Shown: positions 46,516 through 54,842 of the stretch, piece after piece
Layout of the letters: each line of letters opens with the position of its first letter
How positions within the stretch are numbered: position 1 is the stretch's first letter
NCBI RefSeq assembly: GCF_900177815.1
Contig: NZ_FXAZ01000001.1
Span: 682,001 to 746,000 of the forward strand
Reading direction: 5' to 3'
DNA: 64,000 nt
DNA from: Paenibacillus aquistagni
GTDB lineage: Bacteria; Bacillota; Bacilli; Paenibacillales; Paenibacillaceae
Notes under the pieces: generated by a model
Database searches by the model: none
What the model saw: the letters and a program-made list of their open reading frames with translations, nothing else
Told to the model about the DNA's origin: nothing
Position numbers and translations under genes: made by a program

Positions 46516-47847
46516 ATGACAGAGAAAATTAAAATCGTTACTTTAGGGTGCGATAAGAACTTGGTTGATTCAGAGATTATGTCTGGATTGATTCATGGTC
46601 GTGGATATGAGCTGGTGGAGCAAAATGAAGAAGCTACTGTTATTATTGTGAACACATGCGGCTTTATTGATGCGGCGAAGGAAGAATCGGTAAATACGAT
46701 ATTGGATCTGGCTGATCTGAAGGAAACCGCTAATTTGAAAGCCCTGATTGTATCCGGATGTCTAACGCAGCGCTATAAGGAACAGCTCTTGGAAGAGATG
46801 CCGGAGATTGATGGAATCGTAGGCACGGGCGATTTTGACAAAATTAATGACATCATTGATGAAGCGCTTGCCGGAAGCAGACCTATTCTTGTGGGCAACC
46901 CGATTTTCAACTATGATCAGGCGCTGCCACGAAAAGTCAGCGGAGATCGTTACACCGCATATGTCAAGATTGCAGAGGGCTGTGACAATAACTGTACGTT
47001 CTGCAGCATCCCGATTATGCGCGGCAAATTCCGCAGCCGCACGATGGAGTCGATTCTAGGAGAGGCAGCACAGCTTGCTTCGCAAGGAATCAAGGAGATC
47101 AGCTTGATTGCGCAGGATTCAACCAATTATGGAACCGACCTGTATGATGGGTTTAAGCTTCCTGAATTGATGAATCGCGTAACGGAAGTGCCCGGCATAG
47201 AGTGGGTTCGCCTGCATTATGCATACCCTGGATTCTTTACCGACGAGTTAATCGAAGCCATTGCAACGAATCCAAAGATATGCAAATATATCGACATGCC
47301 GCTGCAGCACAGCGAGGATTCCGTGCTGAAGCGTATGCGCAGACCAGGCCGTCAGCGTGACACAAGAGAGCTCGTACGCAAGATTCGTGCCCGCATTCCT
47401 GATGTAGCGATGCGTACTTCTATTATTGTAGGTTTCCCAGGGGAAACTGAAGATGAGTTCAATCGCTTGTGCGACTTTGTCCGTGAGATGAAGTTTGACA
47501 AGCTTGGGGTATTTACGTATTCTCGAGAGGAGGATACTCCAGCTACCCGCCTGCCTGATCATGTCGATGAGGAAGTGAAGGAATGGCGGGCAAACACGTT
47601 GATGGAGATTCAGCGTGAAGTATCGAAGGAAGTTAGTGAGAAGCGTGTTGGCCAAGTCATCGATGTGCTCTTGGAGCGCTACGACGGACGCAATGATGTA
47701 TACATCGGCCGTTCTCATTTTGATGCACCTGAGATTGACGGAGAAGTATTCGTTTCCAATGGAGACAGCTTCAACATTGGTGATATTGTTAAAGTTCGCG
47801 TGACACACGCGTTGGAATTTGATTTAGCTGGGGAGGGTCTTCAGTGA
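46516..47847 (+). CDS. rimO: Ribosomal protein S12 methylthiotransferase RimO
   Basis: Radical SAM enzyme that adds a methylthio group to an Asp of ribosomal protein S12. The 443-residue protein has an N-terminal cluster-binding domain with three cysteines (LGCDKNLVDSE, NTCGFIDAAKEES, SGCLTQRY), the radical SAM motif CDNNCTFC and a C-terminal TRAM domain. The start LGCDKNLVDSE and the AKEES motif are RimO-type rather than MiaB-type. B. subtilis lacks RimO, so this gene is an addition to the shared locus. It starts at ATG 46516 and overlaps pgsA by four bases. Confidence 0.93.
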   Translation: MTEKIKIVTLGCDKNLVDSEIMSGLIHGRGYELVEQNEEATVIIVNTCGFIDAAKEESVNTILDLADLKETANLKALIVSGCLTQRYKEQLLEEMPEIDGIVGTGDFDKINDIIDEALAGSRPILVGNPIFNYDQALPRKVSGDRYTAYVKIAEGCDNNCTFCSIPIMRGKFRSRTMESILGEAAQLASQGIKEISLIAQDSTNYGTDLYDGFKLPELMNRVTEVPGIEWVRLHYAYPGFFTDELIEAIATNPKICKYIDMPLQHSEDSVLKRMRRPGRQRDTRELVRKIRARIPDVAMRTSIIVGFPGETEDEFNRLCDFVREMKFDKLGVFTYSREEDTPATRLPDHVDEEVKEWRANTLMEIQREVSKEVSEKRVGQVIDVLLERYDGRNDVYIGRSHFDAPEIDGEVFVSNGDSFNIGDIVKVRVTHALEFDLAGEGLQ

Positions 47848-48422
47848 ATCTGGCAAACAAGATAACATTGGCGCGCATCTTCTTAGTTCCGATCATGATG
47901 TTTTTCCTGCTGGTGAACTTTGATTCTTATAAGCCGATTCAGTTTCAAGATTTCTCAATTACGTATACACAGATCATCGCTGCTTTGATCTTCATTATCG
48001 CAGCAAGCACAGATGGCCTTGATGGTTATATTGCGCGCAGCCGCAAGATGGTGACGAGTCTTGGGAAGCTCCTTGATCCGCTTGCTGACAAGCTGCTTGT
48101 GGCAGCTGTGTTGATTTCATTAGTAGAAATGGGGAAATGTGACGCTTGGATTGCCATTGTTATTATCAGCCGTGAATTCGCCGTGACCGGTCTTAGACAG
48201 GTTGCGCTGCTGGAAGGTCAGGTTGTGGCTGCAAGCAAGTGGGGCAAGTGGAAAACGGCAGTTCAGATAACGGCTATTATCGCGATGCTTCTGAACAACT
48301 TCCCGTTTGCTCTGATTGGCGTTCGTTTCGATCTGATTGCGACATGGGCAGCAGCCTTGATTACGGTGTATTCCGGTATTGATTATTTTGTAAAAAACAA
48401 GAATGTGCTTCATTTGTCATGA
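47844..48422 (+). CDS. pgsA: Phosphatidylglycerophosphate synthase
   Basis: Membrane enzyme that transfers a phosphatidyl group from CDP-diacylglycerol to glycerol 3-phosphate, the first step to phosphatidylglycerol. The 192-residue protein starts at GTG 47844, overlapping rimO. It has the CDP-alcohol phosphotransferase motif DGLDGYIAR followed by GKLLDPLADK, which supplies the four conserved Asp residues. About five or six membrane segments are visible. It uses the product of CdsA encoded earlier in the window. Confidence 0.95.
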   Translation: MNLANKITLARIFLVPIMMFFLLVNFDSYKPIQFQDFSITYTQIIAALIFIIAASTDGLDGYIARSRKMVTSLGKLLDPLADKLLVAAVLISLVEMGKCDAWIAIVIISREFAVTGLRQVALLEGQVVAASKWGKWKTAVQITAIIAMLLNNFPFALIGVRFDLIATWAAALITVYSGIDYFVKNKNVLHLS

Positions 48423-48433
48423 ATCAGCAAGGG

Positions 48434-48475
48434 GACAATAGGCGATTTCCGGTAGGGATGACCTATTGTCTTTTT
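48434..48475 (+). terminator. Rho-independent terminator after pgsA
   Basis: GACAATAGG (48434-48442) pairs perfectly with CCTATTGTC (48462-48470), followed by TTTTT. Confidence 0.88.
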
Positions 48476-48552
48476 GCTCTTTTTTATGATTTATTTACAT
48501 AAAACAGGCAGCAGAATAAGCAAACATGATTCTGGTAAGGGGGCATTTTTAT

Positions 48553-49821
48553 ATGAAAGCAGAAATGATCGCAGTAGGCACAGAACTGCTTCTTGGACAG
48601 ATAGTGAACACCAATGCACAATATCTGTCTCAGCAGCTCGCTATGCTGGGCATCGATGTGTATTATCAGACAGTTGTCGGCGACAATCCAGCAAGGCTCA
48701 AAGATGTTGTTGCCACGGCGATGGAGCGCGCAGATCTTGTGTTACTGACAGGCGGCCTTGGTCCTACTATGGATGATATTACGAAAGATGTTGTAGCTGA
48801 GCTGCTTGATCGCAGTATGGAAATGCACCTTCCTTCTTTGCAGAAGATGGAGGATATGTTCCGCGATCGCGGGGTAGCCATGGTGGAGAGCAATCGCCGG
48901 CAAGCTCATATGATTGAAGGATCGGATGCGCTTGACAACAGTGCAGGCCTTGCTGTAGGCAATGCGCTCATTCAAGACGGTACAGCCTTTATTCTTCTTC
49001 CAGGGCCGCCAAAAGAAATGAAGCCGATGTTTGAGGAACAGGTGATTCCTTGGCTGGAGAACAACTTGTTTGAGGAGCGGGTGACGCTCTATTCGCGAAT
49101 GCTGAAGTTCGCAGGAATCGGAGAATCGAACCTTGAAGCATCGCTTATTGATTTGATCGAACTGCAGACCGATCCTACGATCGCACCATACGCGAAGGAA
49201 GGCGAAGTGTTAATTCGCCTTGCGACTAAATCATCGTCTTTGCAAGAAGCGGAGCAAAAACTAAATGACATGGAAGAGCAAATTCTAGTCCGGGTGGGGA
49301 AATACTTATTTGCAAGAGCTGACGTATCACTGGAGCAGGTGCTCGTGGAGCAGTTTACGAAACATCATCTGAGCTTGGCAGCCGCTGAAAGCTGCACGGG
49401 AGGATTATTTGGCGAGCTTATCACTTCGGTCGCAGGAAGCTCGCAGATGTTCACAGGCGGTGTAATCACCTATTCGAATCAAATGAAGCATGAACTGCTT
49501 AATGTTCCTATGGAACTGCTGGAAGGAGAACAAGCGCCTGGGGCAGTCAGCCATGAGACAGCACGCGCGATGGCAGACGGTTTGTTGAAGCTGATGAAGA
49601 CCGATTATGCGGTCTCGATCACGGGAGTGGCGGGTCCAGGCCAATCCGAGCGCAAGCCGGCGGGACTTGTATATATCGGCATTGCCGCTAAGGGAGAAGA
49701 GACGGTTACGCATGAGCTTAGACTTAATGGGAATCGAGAAATGATTAGGCTGCGCGCAGTCAAAATTCTCATGCAGCGATTGTGGCAGCGGCTTCAGGAC
49801 AAAGGGCTTATAACGATTTAG
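48553..49821 (+). CDS. cinA: CinA-family protein, competence/damage-inducible
   Basis: Two-domain protein of 422 residues. The N-terminal MoCF-like domain (MIAVGTELLLGQIVNTN and GGLGPTMDDIT) is linked to pyrophosphatase activity, and the C-terminal CinA domain (AAAESCTGGLFGELIT, GVAGPG) to nicotinamide-mononucleotide deamidase activity in homologues. I set the start at ATG 48553, which follows TAAGGGGGC; an in-frame start at 48526 has no binding site. The cinA-recA order is well conserved, but here a terminator and promoters separate them. Confidence 0.93.
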   Translation: MKAEMIAVGTELLLGQIVNTNAQYLSQQLAMLGIDVYYQTVVGDNPARLKDVVATAMERADLVLLTGGLGPTMDDITKDVVAELLDRSMEMHLPSLQKMEDMFRDRGVAMVESNRRQAHMIEGSDALDNSAGLAVGNALIQDGTAFILLPGPPKEMKPMFEEQVIPWLENNLFEERVTLYSRMLKFAGIGESNLEASLIDLIELQTDPTIAPYAKEGEVLIRLATKSSSLQEAEQKLNDMEEQILVRVGKYLFARADVSLEQVLVEQFTKHHLSLAAAESCTGGLFGELITSVAGSSQMFTGGVITYSNQMKHELLNVPMELLEGEQAPGAVSHETARAMADGLLKLMKTDYAVSITGVAGPGQSERKPAGLVYIGIAAKGEETVTHELRLNGNREMIRLRAVKILMQRLWQRLQDKGLITI

Positions 49822-49864
49822 CGTCTGTGGTAGAAGTTAGGGGTTCAAGCAGCTGGTGCATGTG

Positions 49865-49894
49865 TTGCGTCCTTATTCATCGACATGATATACT
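49865..49894 (+). promoter_or_regulatory. Promoter-like element in the cinA-recA gap
   Basis: TTGCGT (49865-49870) and TATACT (49889-49894) are 18 bases apart, with an extended -10 TGA. A terminator-like hairpin starts about 20 bases after the predicted start, so it could drive a very short transcript or an attenuated leader. Confidence 0.5.
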
Positions 49895-49917
49895 AATCGT
49901 ACTTGATATCGGAGCGG

Positions 49918-49956
49918 AAGAACCGCAATGAAGCTAATGCTTTGTTGCGGTTCTTT
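49918..49956 (+). terminator. Terminator-like hairpin between cinA and recA
   Basis: AAGAACCGCAA (49918-49928) pairs perfectly with TTGCGGTTCTT (49945-49955) around a 16-base loop. The U-tract is short (three T). Confidence 0.7.
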
Positions 49957-50081
49957 GTGTAGCGGGCATGCTGCTCGCAGTAGTGAGATCAAGTGGTGGT
50001 TCGAGTGAATCTGCATCAAATAAAATAAATGTAAATATATGGATTAAATTCCTTTAAAGAGGAGGGGTGGGAAGAAAAAAA

Positions 50082-50095
50082 CGAATGTATGTTCG
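50082..50095 (+). promoter_or_regulatory. LexA (SOS) box upstream of recA
   Basis: CGAATGTATGTTCG matches the Gram-positive SOS box CGAAC-N4-GTTCG with one change (T for C in the left half-site). It lies ten bases upstream of the recA -35, a normal position for LexA repression. Confidence 0.8.
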
Positions 50096-50104
50096 AAAAA
50101 ATGC

Positions 50105-50133
50105 TTGGCAAGGAGTAAAAAAGAAGGTATGAT
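50105..50133 (+). promoter_or_regulatory. recA promoter
   Basis: TTGGCA (50105-50110) and TATGAT (50128-50133) are 17 bases apart. The start codon is 33 bases downstream. Confidence 0.75.
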
Positions 50134-50166
50134 AAAACTATCAACGTTAACGAAGGAAGTGAGTCT

Positions 50167-51225
50167 GTGTCAGATCGTCGTGCTGCATTAGAAATGGCAT
50201 TGCGTCAAATAGAGAAGCAATTTGGTAAAGGTTCTATTATGAAGCTTGGAGAATCCACTAATGCTCAAGTTGAGATCGTCCCAAGCGGATCCATTGCGTT
50301 GGATATTGCCCTTGGTACGGGCGGGTTTCCGCGTGGACGTATTATTGAGGTGTACGGACCAGAATCCTCTGGTAAGACAACGGTATCCCTCCATGCGATA
50401 GCTGAAGTACAGAAGGCTGGCGGACAAGCTGCATTTATTGATGCAGAGCATGCGCTTGACCCTGTATATGCAGGTAAGCTAGGCGTGAACATTGACGAGC
50501 TTCTGTTGTCTCAGCCGGATACAGGGGAGCAGGCGCTAGAGATCGCCGAAGCCCTCGTTCGAAGCGGTGCCGTAGACATCATTGTTATTGACTCTGTTGC
50601 AGCACTCGTGCCGAAGGCAGAGATCGAAGGTGAGATGGGAGATTCCCACGTTGGTCTGCAGGCTCGCTTGATGTCACAGGCGCTTCGCAAGCTATCAGGA
50701 GCAATCAGCAAGTCGAAGACTATTGCGATCTTCATCAACCAGCTTCGCGAGAAGGTTGGTGTCATGTTCGGTAATCCGGAGACGACGCCTGGTGGACGTG
50801 CCTTGAAGTTCTACTCCAGCGTGCGATTAGATGTTCGTCGTGTTGAATCCATTAAGCAGGGCAATGATATTGTAGGTAACCGCACAAGAATCAAGGTCGT
50901 GAAGAATAAGGTTGCGCCTCCGTTCAAGCAAGCTGACGTCGATATTATGTATGGCGAAGGCATCTCGAAGGAAGGTAGTCTCGTCGATATTGGGACGGAA
51001 CTGGATATCATTCAGAAGAGCGGTGCATGGTATTCCTACGAAGGTGAGCGTCTTGGCCAAGGTCGTGAGAATGCGAAGCAGTTCCTTAAGGAGCACACAG
51101 ATATTTCCTTGACGGTAGAGAATAAGATTAGAGAGTCCAGCAATTTGTCAACCGTAATTGGCAATAATGTTTCTAAAGATGATGAGACGGAAGAAGACAT
51201 TCTGTTTAATGCAGAGTCGGAATAA
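50167..51225 (+). CDS. recA: Recombinase RecA
   Basis: Strand-exchange ATPase and coprotease for LexA. The 352-residue protein starts at GTG 50167, after AAGGAAGTGA. It has the Walker A GPESSGKT (64-71), the DNA-binding loop region [18 protein letters not shown] in part, and an acidic C-terminal tail ([11 protein letters not shown]). No intein or other insertion is present. SOS control is supported by the LexA box and promoter directly upstream. Confidence 0.99.
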   Translation: MSDRRAALEMALRQIEKQFGKGSIMKLGESTNAQVEIVPSGSIALDIALGTGGFPRGRIIEVYGPESSGKTTVSLHAIAEVQKAGGQAAFIDAEHALDPVYAGKLGVNIDELLLSQPDTGEQALEIAEALVRSGAVDIIVIDSVAALVPKAEIEGEMGDSHVGLQARLMSQALRKLSGAISKSKTIAIFINQLREKVGVMFGNPETTPGGRALKFYSSVRLDVRRVESIKQGNDIVGNRTRIKVVKNKVAPPFKQADVDIMYGEGISKEGSLVDIGTELDIIQKSGAWYSYEGERLGQGRENAKQFLKEHTDISLTVENKIRESSNLSTVIGNNVSKDDETEEDILFNAESE

Positions 51226-51238
51226 TTGCTTTTGTTGG

Positions 51239-51270
51239 AGACAAGCATCTGAGAAGGTGCTTGTCTTGTT
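51239..51270 (+). terminator. Hairpin between recA and recX
   Basis: AGACAAGCA (51239-51247) pairs with TGCTTGTCT (51258-51266), followed by TGTT. It probably lowers recX expression relative to recA, as reported for recA-recX in other bacteria. Confidence 0.7.
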
Positions 51271-51303
51271 CGTATATGGGAATAATGATAGGGGGAGGCT
51301 CTT

Positions 51304-51969
51304 GTGGAAGAGAATAGGGATTCGACCGTTATTGTCCGAGTGGAGAAGGATGAACAGCAATCCAGACGATATCAGATATACTTTGAACACGCTGCTCCCC
51401 TTAATGTGCATGAAGATGTTATGGTCAAGTATCGATTGCTCAAAGGAGCGGAAGTGTCGCTTTCTTTTATGGAAGAGATTATTCGAGCAGATGAGAAGAA
51501 CAAGGCTTATGTGCAATCACTCAAATATTTGCAGCGTAAGCCGAGGACAAGAGTAGAGCTCTTCCGTTACCTAAGCCAAAAAGGATATGAAGCAGAGATC
51601 ATCGAGAACGTACTGGATCAGCTTGAACAAGAGTGGCTTGTAAACGATGCCTCCTACGCCGAAGCTTGGCTCTCGCAGAGGGTCTTCCGTCATCATAAGG
51701 GGCGCCGCTTGGTTCAGCAGGAGCTTAAGCAGAAGGGCGTGCACGCTGCGCACATTGTAAAGGCCCTAGAAGGACTTGGCGCCGAAGAGGAGCTGGAGAG
51801 CGCTATAGCTGCTGCGCGCAAAAAATGGCGTACGACAAGCGGTGAGCACTATCTTCGTAAGCAAAAGGTAGCTGCGTTTCTTGCACGTCGAGGATATCCG
51901 AACGGTATTGCTCGACAAGCAGCGCAACAAGCGGCTTCTGAGGAGCAGGACAATGAGCGGGAAGAGTAA
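51304..51969 (+). CDS. recX: Regulatory protein RecX
   Basis: RecX binds RecA filaments and modulates recombination. The 221-residue protein has three repeats of a three-helix unit, with family landmarks YLQRKPRTRVELFRYL, WLVNDASYAEAWL and RRLVQQELKQKGV. It starts at GTG 51304, behind GGGGGAGG. A stem-loop lies between it and recA. The C-terminal tail is acidic (EEQDNEREE). In B. subtilis recX is elsewhere on the chromosome. Confidence 0.92.
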   Translation: MEENRDSTVIVRVEKDEQQSRRYQIYFEHAAPLNVHEDVMVKYRLLKGAEVSLSFMEEIIRADEKNKAYVQSLKYLQRKPRTRVELFRYLSQKGYEAEIIENVLDQLEQEWLVNDASYAEAWLSQRVFRHHKGRRLVQQELKQKGVHAAHIVKALEGLGAEEELESAIAAARKKWRTTSGEHYLRKQKVAAFLARRGYPNGIARQAAQQAASEEQDNEREE

Positions 51970-51997
51970 GGAAGATGTCAGGTGATGGGAAGATTGC

Positions 51998-52027
51998 TTG
52001 ACAATTTCTTTTCATAAATACTAAAAT
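51998..52027 (+). promoter_or_regulatory. Sigma-A promoter for rny
   Basis: TTGACA (51998-52003, consensus) and TAAAAT (52022-52027) are 18 bases apart. The leader that follows is about 230 bases; it contains small hairpins (for example GCATGT/ACATGC near 52136 and CTCTCTAT/ATAGAGGG near 52228) and no gene. Confidence 0.75.
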
Positions 52028-52265
52028 GAACATGTATCTTTATTTTCACGAGATTAATTTCTCTTCCAGAAATTGATTTCACCTGATTCATTTCGCCAAT
52101 GAATTTTCTTCGTCGTCACGCAGAGTGACATCCTGGCATGTGTGGACATGCAACCATGTAGTGCGGTCGAGCCACTCGATCGTTAATCGTAAACAAAACT
52201 TGAACAAAAAACAAAAAGAACAATATTCTCTCTATTTATAGAGGGAACAACGGGAGGTGAGGCAG

Positions 52266-53807
52266 ATGGATATTTGGCTCGGAATCGTTCTCGTTGTGAT
52301 TGCATTGTTCTTGGGATTTGGAATCGGATACTTGATTCGCAAATCGCTGGCAGAAGCGAAAATAACGAGTGCTGAGCATGCTGCGGAGCAAATTGTGGAG
52401 AGCGCTCGTAAAGAAGCGGAGGCACTGAAGAAAGAAACAGTGCTGGAAGCAAAAGACGAAATCCATAAACTTCGTACAGACGCGGAGAAAGATGTCCGTG
52501 AACGCCGGAACGAGATTCAACGACTGGAGCGTCGCGTTCTACAGAAAGAAGAGTCGTTGGACAAGAAGTTAGATTCGCTTGAGCGTAAGGAAGAACAACT
52601 GTCGAACAAAGAGAAACGAATTGAAGAGACACAAGCTGAGATTGAACGCCTTCACCAACAGGAATTGTTGGAGCTTGAACGCATCTCAAACCTCACAATG
52701 GAGGATGCGCGTCAGATTATTTTGACGAATGTCGAGCAGGAAGTACGTCATGAAACAGCCCAATTGATTAAGGACATTGAGACCCAAGCACGTGAAGAAG
52801 CAGACAAGCGTTCGCGCAATATTATCTCTCTTGCTATTCAGCGCTGTGCAGCAGACCATGTCGCGGAGACAACCGTTTCCGTTGTTGCACTGCCTAATGA
52901 AGAGATGAAGGGTAGAATTATTGGACGCGAGGGCCGCAATATTCGCGCATTAGAGACATTAACAGGTATCGATCTCATCATTGACGATACACCGGAAGCT
53001 GTTATATTGTCAGGCTTTGATCCGATTCGACGCGAGATCGCTCGTACTTCCCTTGAGAAGCTGGTTGCGGATGGCCGCATTCATCCAGCTCGCATCGAGG
53101 AGATGGTCGAGAAGTCCCGTAAGGAAGTGGATGAACGCATTCGTGAATATGGTGAGCAGGCAACCTTCGAGGTTGGAGTTCACGGTCTGCATCCGGATCT
53201 GATTAAGATTCTTGGACGCCTGAAGTTCCGTACAAGCTACGGCCAGAATGTGTTGAAGCATTCTATGGAGGTTGCTTATTTGGCGGGATTGATGGCTGGA
53301 GAGCTTGGCGAAGATGTTACATTAGCCAAGCGTGCAGGATTGCTGCATGATATTGGTAAAGCATTGGATCACGAGGTGGAAGGTTCCCACGTTGAGATCG
53401 GTGTTGAATTGGCGAAAAAGTATAAAGAACATCCAGTTGTCATTAACAGTATTGCATCTCATCATGGTGATTGCGAAGCAACTTCAGTTATCGCGATGCT
53501 CGTTGGTGCCGCGGATGCCTTGTCAGCTGCTCGTCCAGGCGCAAGACGCGAGACACTTGAGACTTACATCAAGCGCCTTGAGAAGCTTGAAGATATCTCG
53601 GAGTCCTTCGAGGGTGTCGAGAAGTCATACGCCATTCAAGCAGGCCGCGAGGTACGCGTAATGGTACAGCCTGAGAAGATCGATGATAGTGAAGCTTATC
53701 GTTTGGCTCGCGAAATCTCGAAGAAGATTGAGAGCGAGCTTGATTATCCGGGACATATTAAAGTCACGGTGCTTCGTGAGACAAGAGCTGTTGAATACGC
53801 CAAATAA
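52266..53807 (+). CDS. rny: Ribonuclease Y
   Basis: Membrane-anchored endoribonuclease that starts bulk mRNA decay in Firmicutes. The 513-residue protein has an N-terminal membrane helix (2-23), a long coiled coil (about 30-200), a KH domain ([15 protein letters not shown]) and an HD domain with [12 protein letters not shown] (His359-Asp360 approx.). It begins at ATG 52266, five bases after GGGAGGTGA. The next gene is ymdB, its usual partner. Confidence 0.97.
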   Translation: MDIWLGIVLVVIALFLGFGIGYLIRKSLAEAKITSAEHAAEQIVESARKEAEALKKETVLEAKDEIHKLRTDAEKDVRERRNEIQRLERRVLQKEESLDKKLDSLERKEEQLSNKEKRIEETQAEIERLHQQELLELERISNLTMEDARQIILTNVEQEVRHETAQLIKDIETQAREEADKRSRNIISLAIQRCAADHVAETTVSVVALPNEEMKGRIIGREGRNIRALETLTGIDLIIDDTPEAVILSGFDPIRREIARTSLEKLVADGRIHPARIEEMVEKSRKEVDERIREYGEQATFEVGVHGLHPDLIKILGRLKFRTSYGQNVLKHSMEVAYLAGLMAGELGEDVTLAKRAGLLHDIGKALDHEVEGSHVEIGVELAKKYKEHPVVINSIASHHGDCEATSVIAMLVGAADALSAARPGARRETLETYIKRLEKLEDISESFEGVEKSYAIQAGREVRVMVQPEKIDDSEAYRLAREISKKIESELDYPGHIKVTVLRETRAVEYAK

Positions 53808-53823
53808 TGGAATAGAACGACAC

Positions 53824-53857
53824 GAGAAGTGGCCCTTACCGGCCACTTCTCCATTTT
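53824..53857 (+). terminator. Rho-independent terminator between rny and ymdB
   Basis: GAGAAGTGGCC (53824-53834) pairs perfectly with GGCCACTTCTC (53841-53851), followed by CATTTTG. Partial read-through into ymdB is likely since the ymdB start is only 19 bases away. Confidence 0.85.
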
Positions 53858-53875
53858 GTAAGGGGGCATTACGCG

Positions 53876-54670
53876 TTGAAGCTGCTATTTATTGGAGATA
53901 TTGTCGGAAACACGGGGCGCAAGGCCGTGAAGAGGGTGCTTCCATTCTTAAAAGAGCGTCATCAACCGCATATCATTATCGCGAATGCAGAGAATGCAGC
54001 GGGAGGCAGAGGGGTAACTTCTGCGATCATCAAGGAATTCTTGGATCTAGGTGTCCATGGGTTTACAATGGGAAACCACACATGGGACAATAAAGATATC
54101 TTTGAATGGATTGATGATGAGAAACGAGTGGTTCGACCAGCAAATTTCCCTGAGGGGACGCCTGGACTTGGCTATACTACCATCAAGGCAAATGGGAAGG
54201 AACTTGTCATCATTAATGTGCAGGGGCGCACCTTCCTGCCTGCTATTGACTGTCCTTTCCGCAAGGTAGATGAGATTCTAGAGAAGGTCGGCAAGAAGCG
54301 CAAGCCCGTGCTTGTCGATTTTCATGCTGAAGCAACGTCCGAGAAAATTGCAATGGGCTGGCATTTGGACGGACGTGCGTCAGTCGTTGTAGGAACACAT
54401 ACGCATGTTCAAACCAATGATGATGTCATCTTGCCAGAAGGCACTGCTTATTTGACTGATTGCGGCATGGTCGGCTCCAAGGAAGGGGTTCTTGGCATGG
54501 AACGTGAAGCTGTGCTTCGCAAATTCAAGACACAGCTTCCTGTACGGTTTCAAGTCGATGAAGGCAATTGGCATTTCCATGCGATTGTCGTCGATATTGA
54601 CGATGCGACAGGCAAGGCGAATCGAATTCAGAAGATTCGCTTAACCGAAGAAGATTTGCTCATGAGTTAA
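53876..54670 (+). CDS. ymdB: YmdB-type metallophosphoesterase
   Basis: Calcineurin-like phosphoesterase of 264 residues; B. subtilis YmdB hydrolyses 2',3'-cyclic nucleotides and affects biofilm and motility decisions. Metal-binding motifs in order: FIGDIVGNTGRK (Asp8), NAENAAGG, GNHTWDN, VDFHAEATSEK and GTHTHVQTND. It starts at TTG 53876, behind AAGGGGGC (53862-53869). It is normally followed by spoVS; here two ABC transporter genes come between. Confidence 0.94.
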   Translation: MKLLFIGDIVGNTGRKAVKRVLPFLKERHQPHIIIANAENAAGGRGVTSAIIKEFLDLGVHGFTMGNHTWDNKDIFEWIDDEKRVVRPANFPEGTPGLGYTTIKANGKELVIINVQGRTFLPAIDCPFRKVDEILEKVGKKRKPVLVDFHAEATSEKIAMGWHLDGRASVVVGTHTHVQTNDDVILPEGTAYLTDCGMVGSKEGVLGMEREAVLRKFKTQLPVRFQVDEGNWHFHAIVVDIDDATGKANRIQKIRLTEEDLLMS

Positions 54671-54716
54671 GTTGGACACGCATGAAGCATATGGTTTATA
54701 TAAGCAGATGATCAGC

Positions 54717-54744
54717 AGGCGATGAAGCATTTCATCGCCTTTTT
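54717..54744 (+). terminator. Rho-independent terminator after ymdB
   Basis: AGGCGATGAA (54717-54726) pairs perfectly with TTCATCGCCT (54731-54740) around a GCAT loop, followed by TTTTT. Confidence 0.92.
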
Positions 54745-54842
54745 ATCTTATTCGGGGAAATGCACATGCTTTTTGGATTGAAGGATATTCCAGCATGATT
54801 TATGATACAAGATACATATACATACAGGATGTGATGATAGGT

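Noticed and set aside
50067-50132. Possible 21-codon basic peptide overlapping the recA LexA box and promoter
   Set aside because: The GTG start lies one base after the Shine-Dalgarno-like AAAGAGGAGG and the in-frame ATG is 19 bases away; both spacings are poor, and the frame overlaps the promoter elements.
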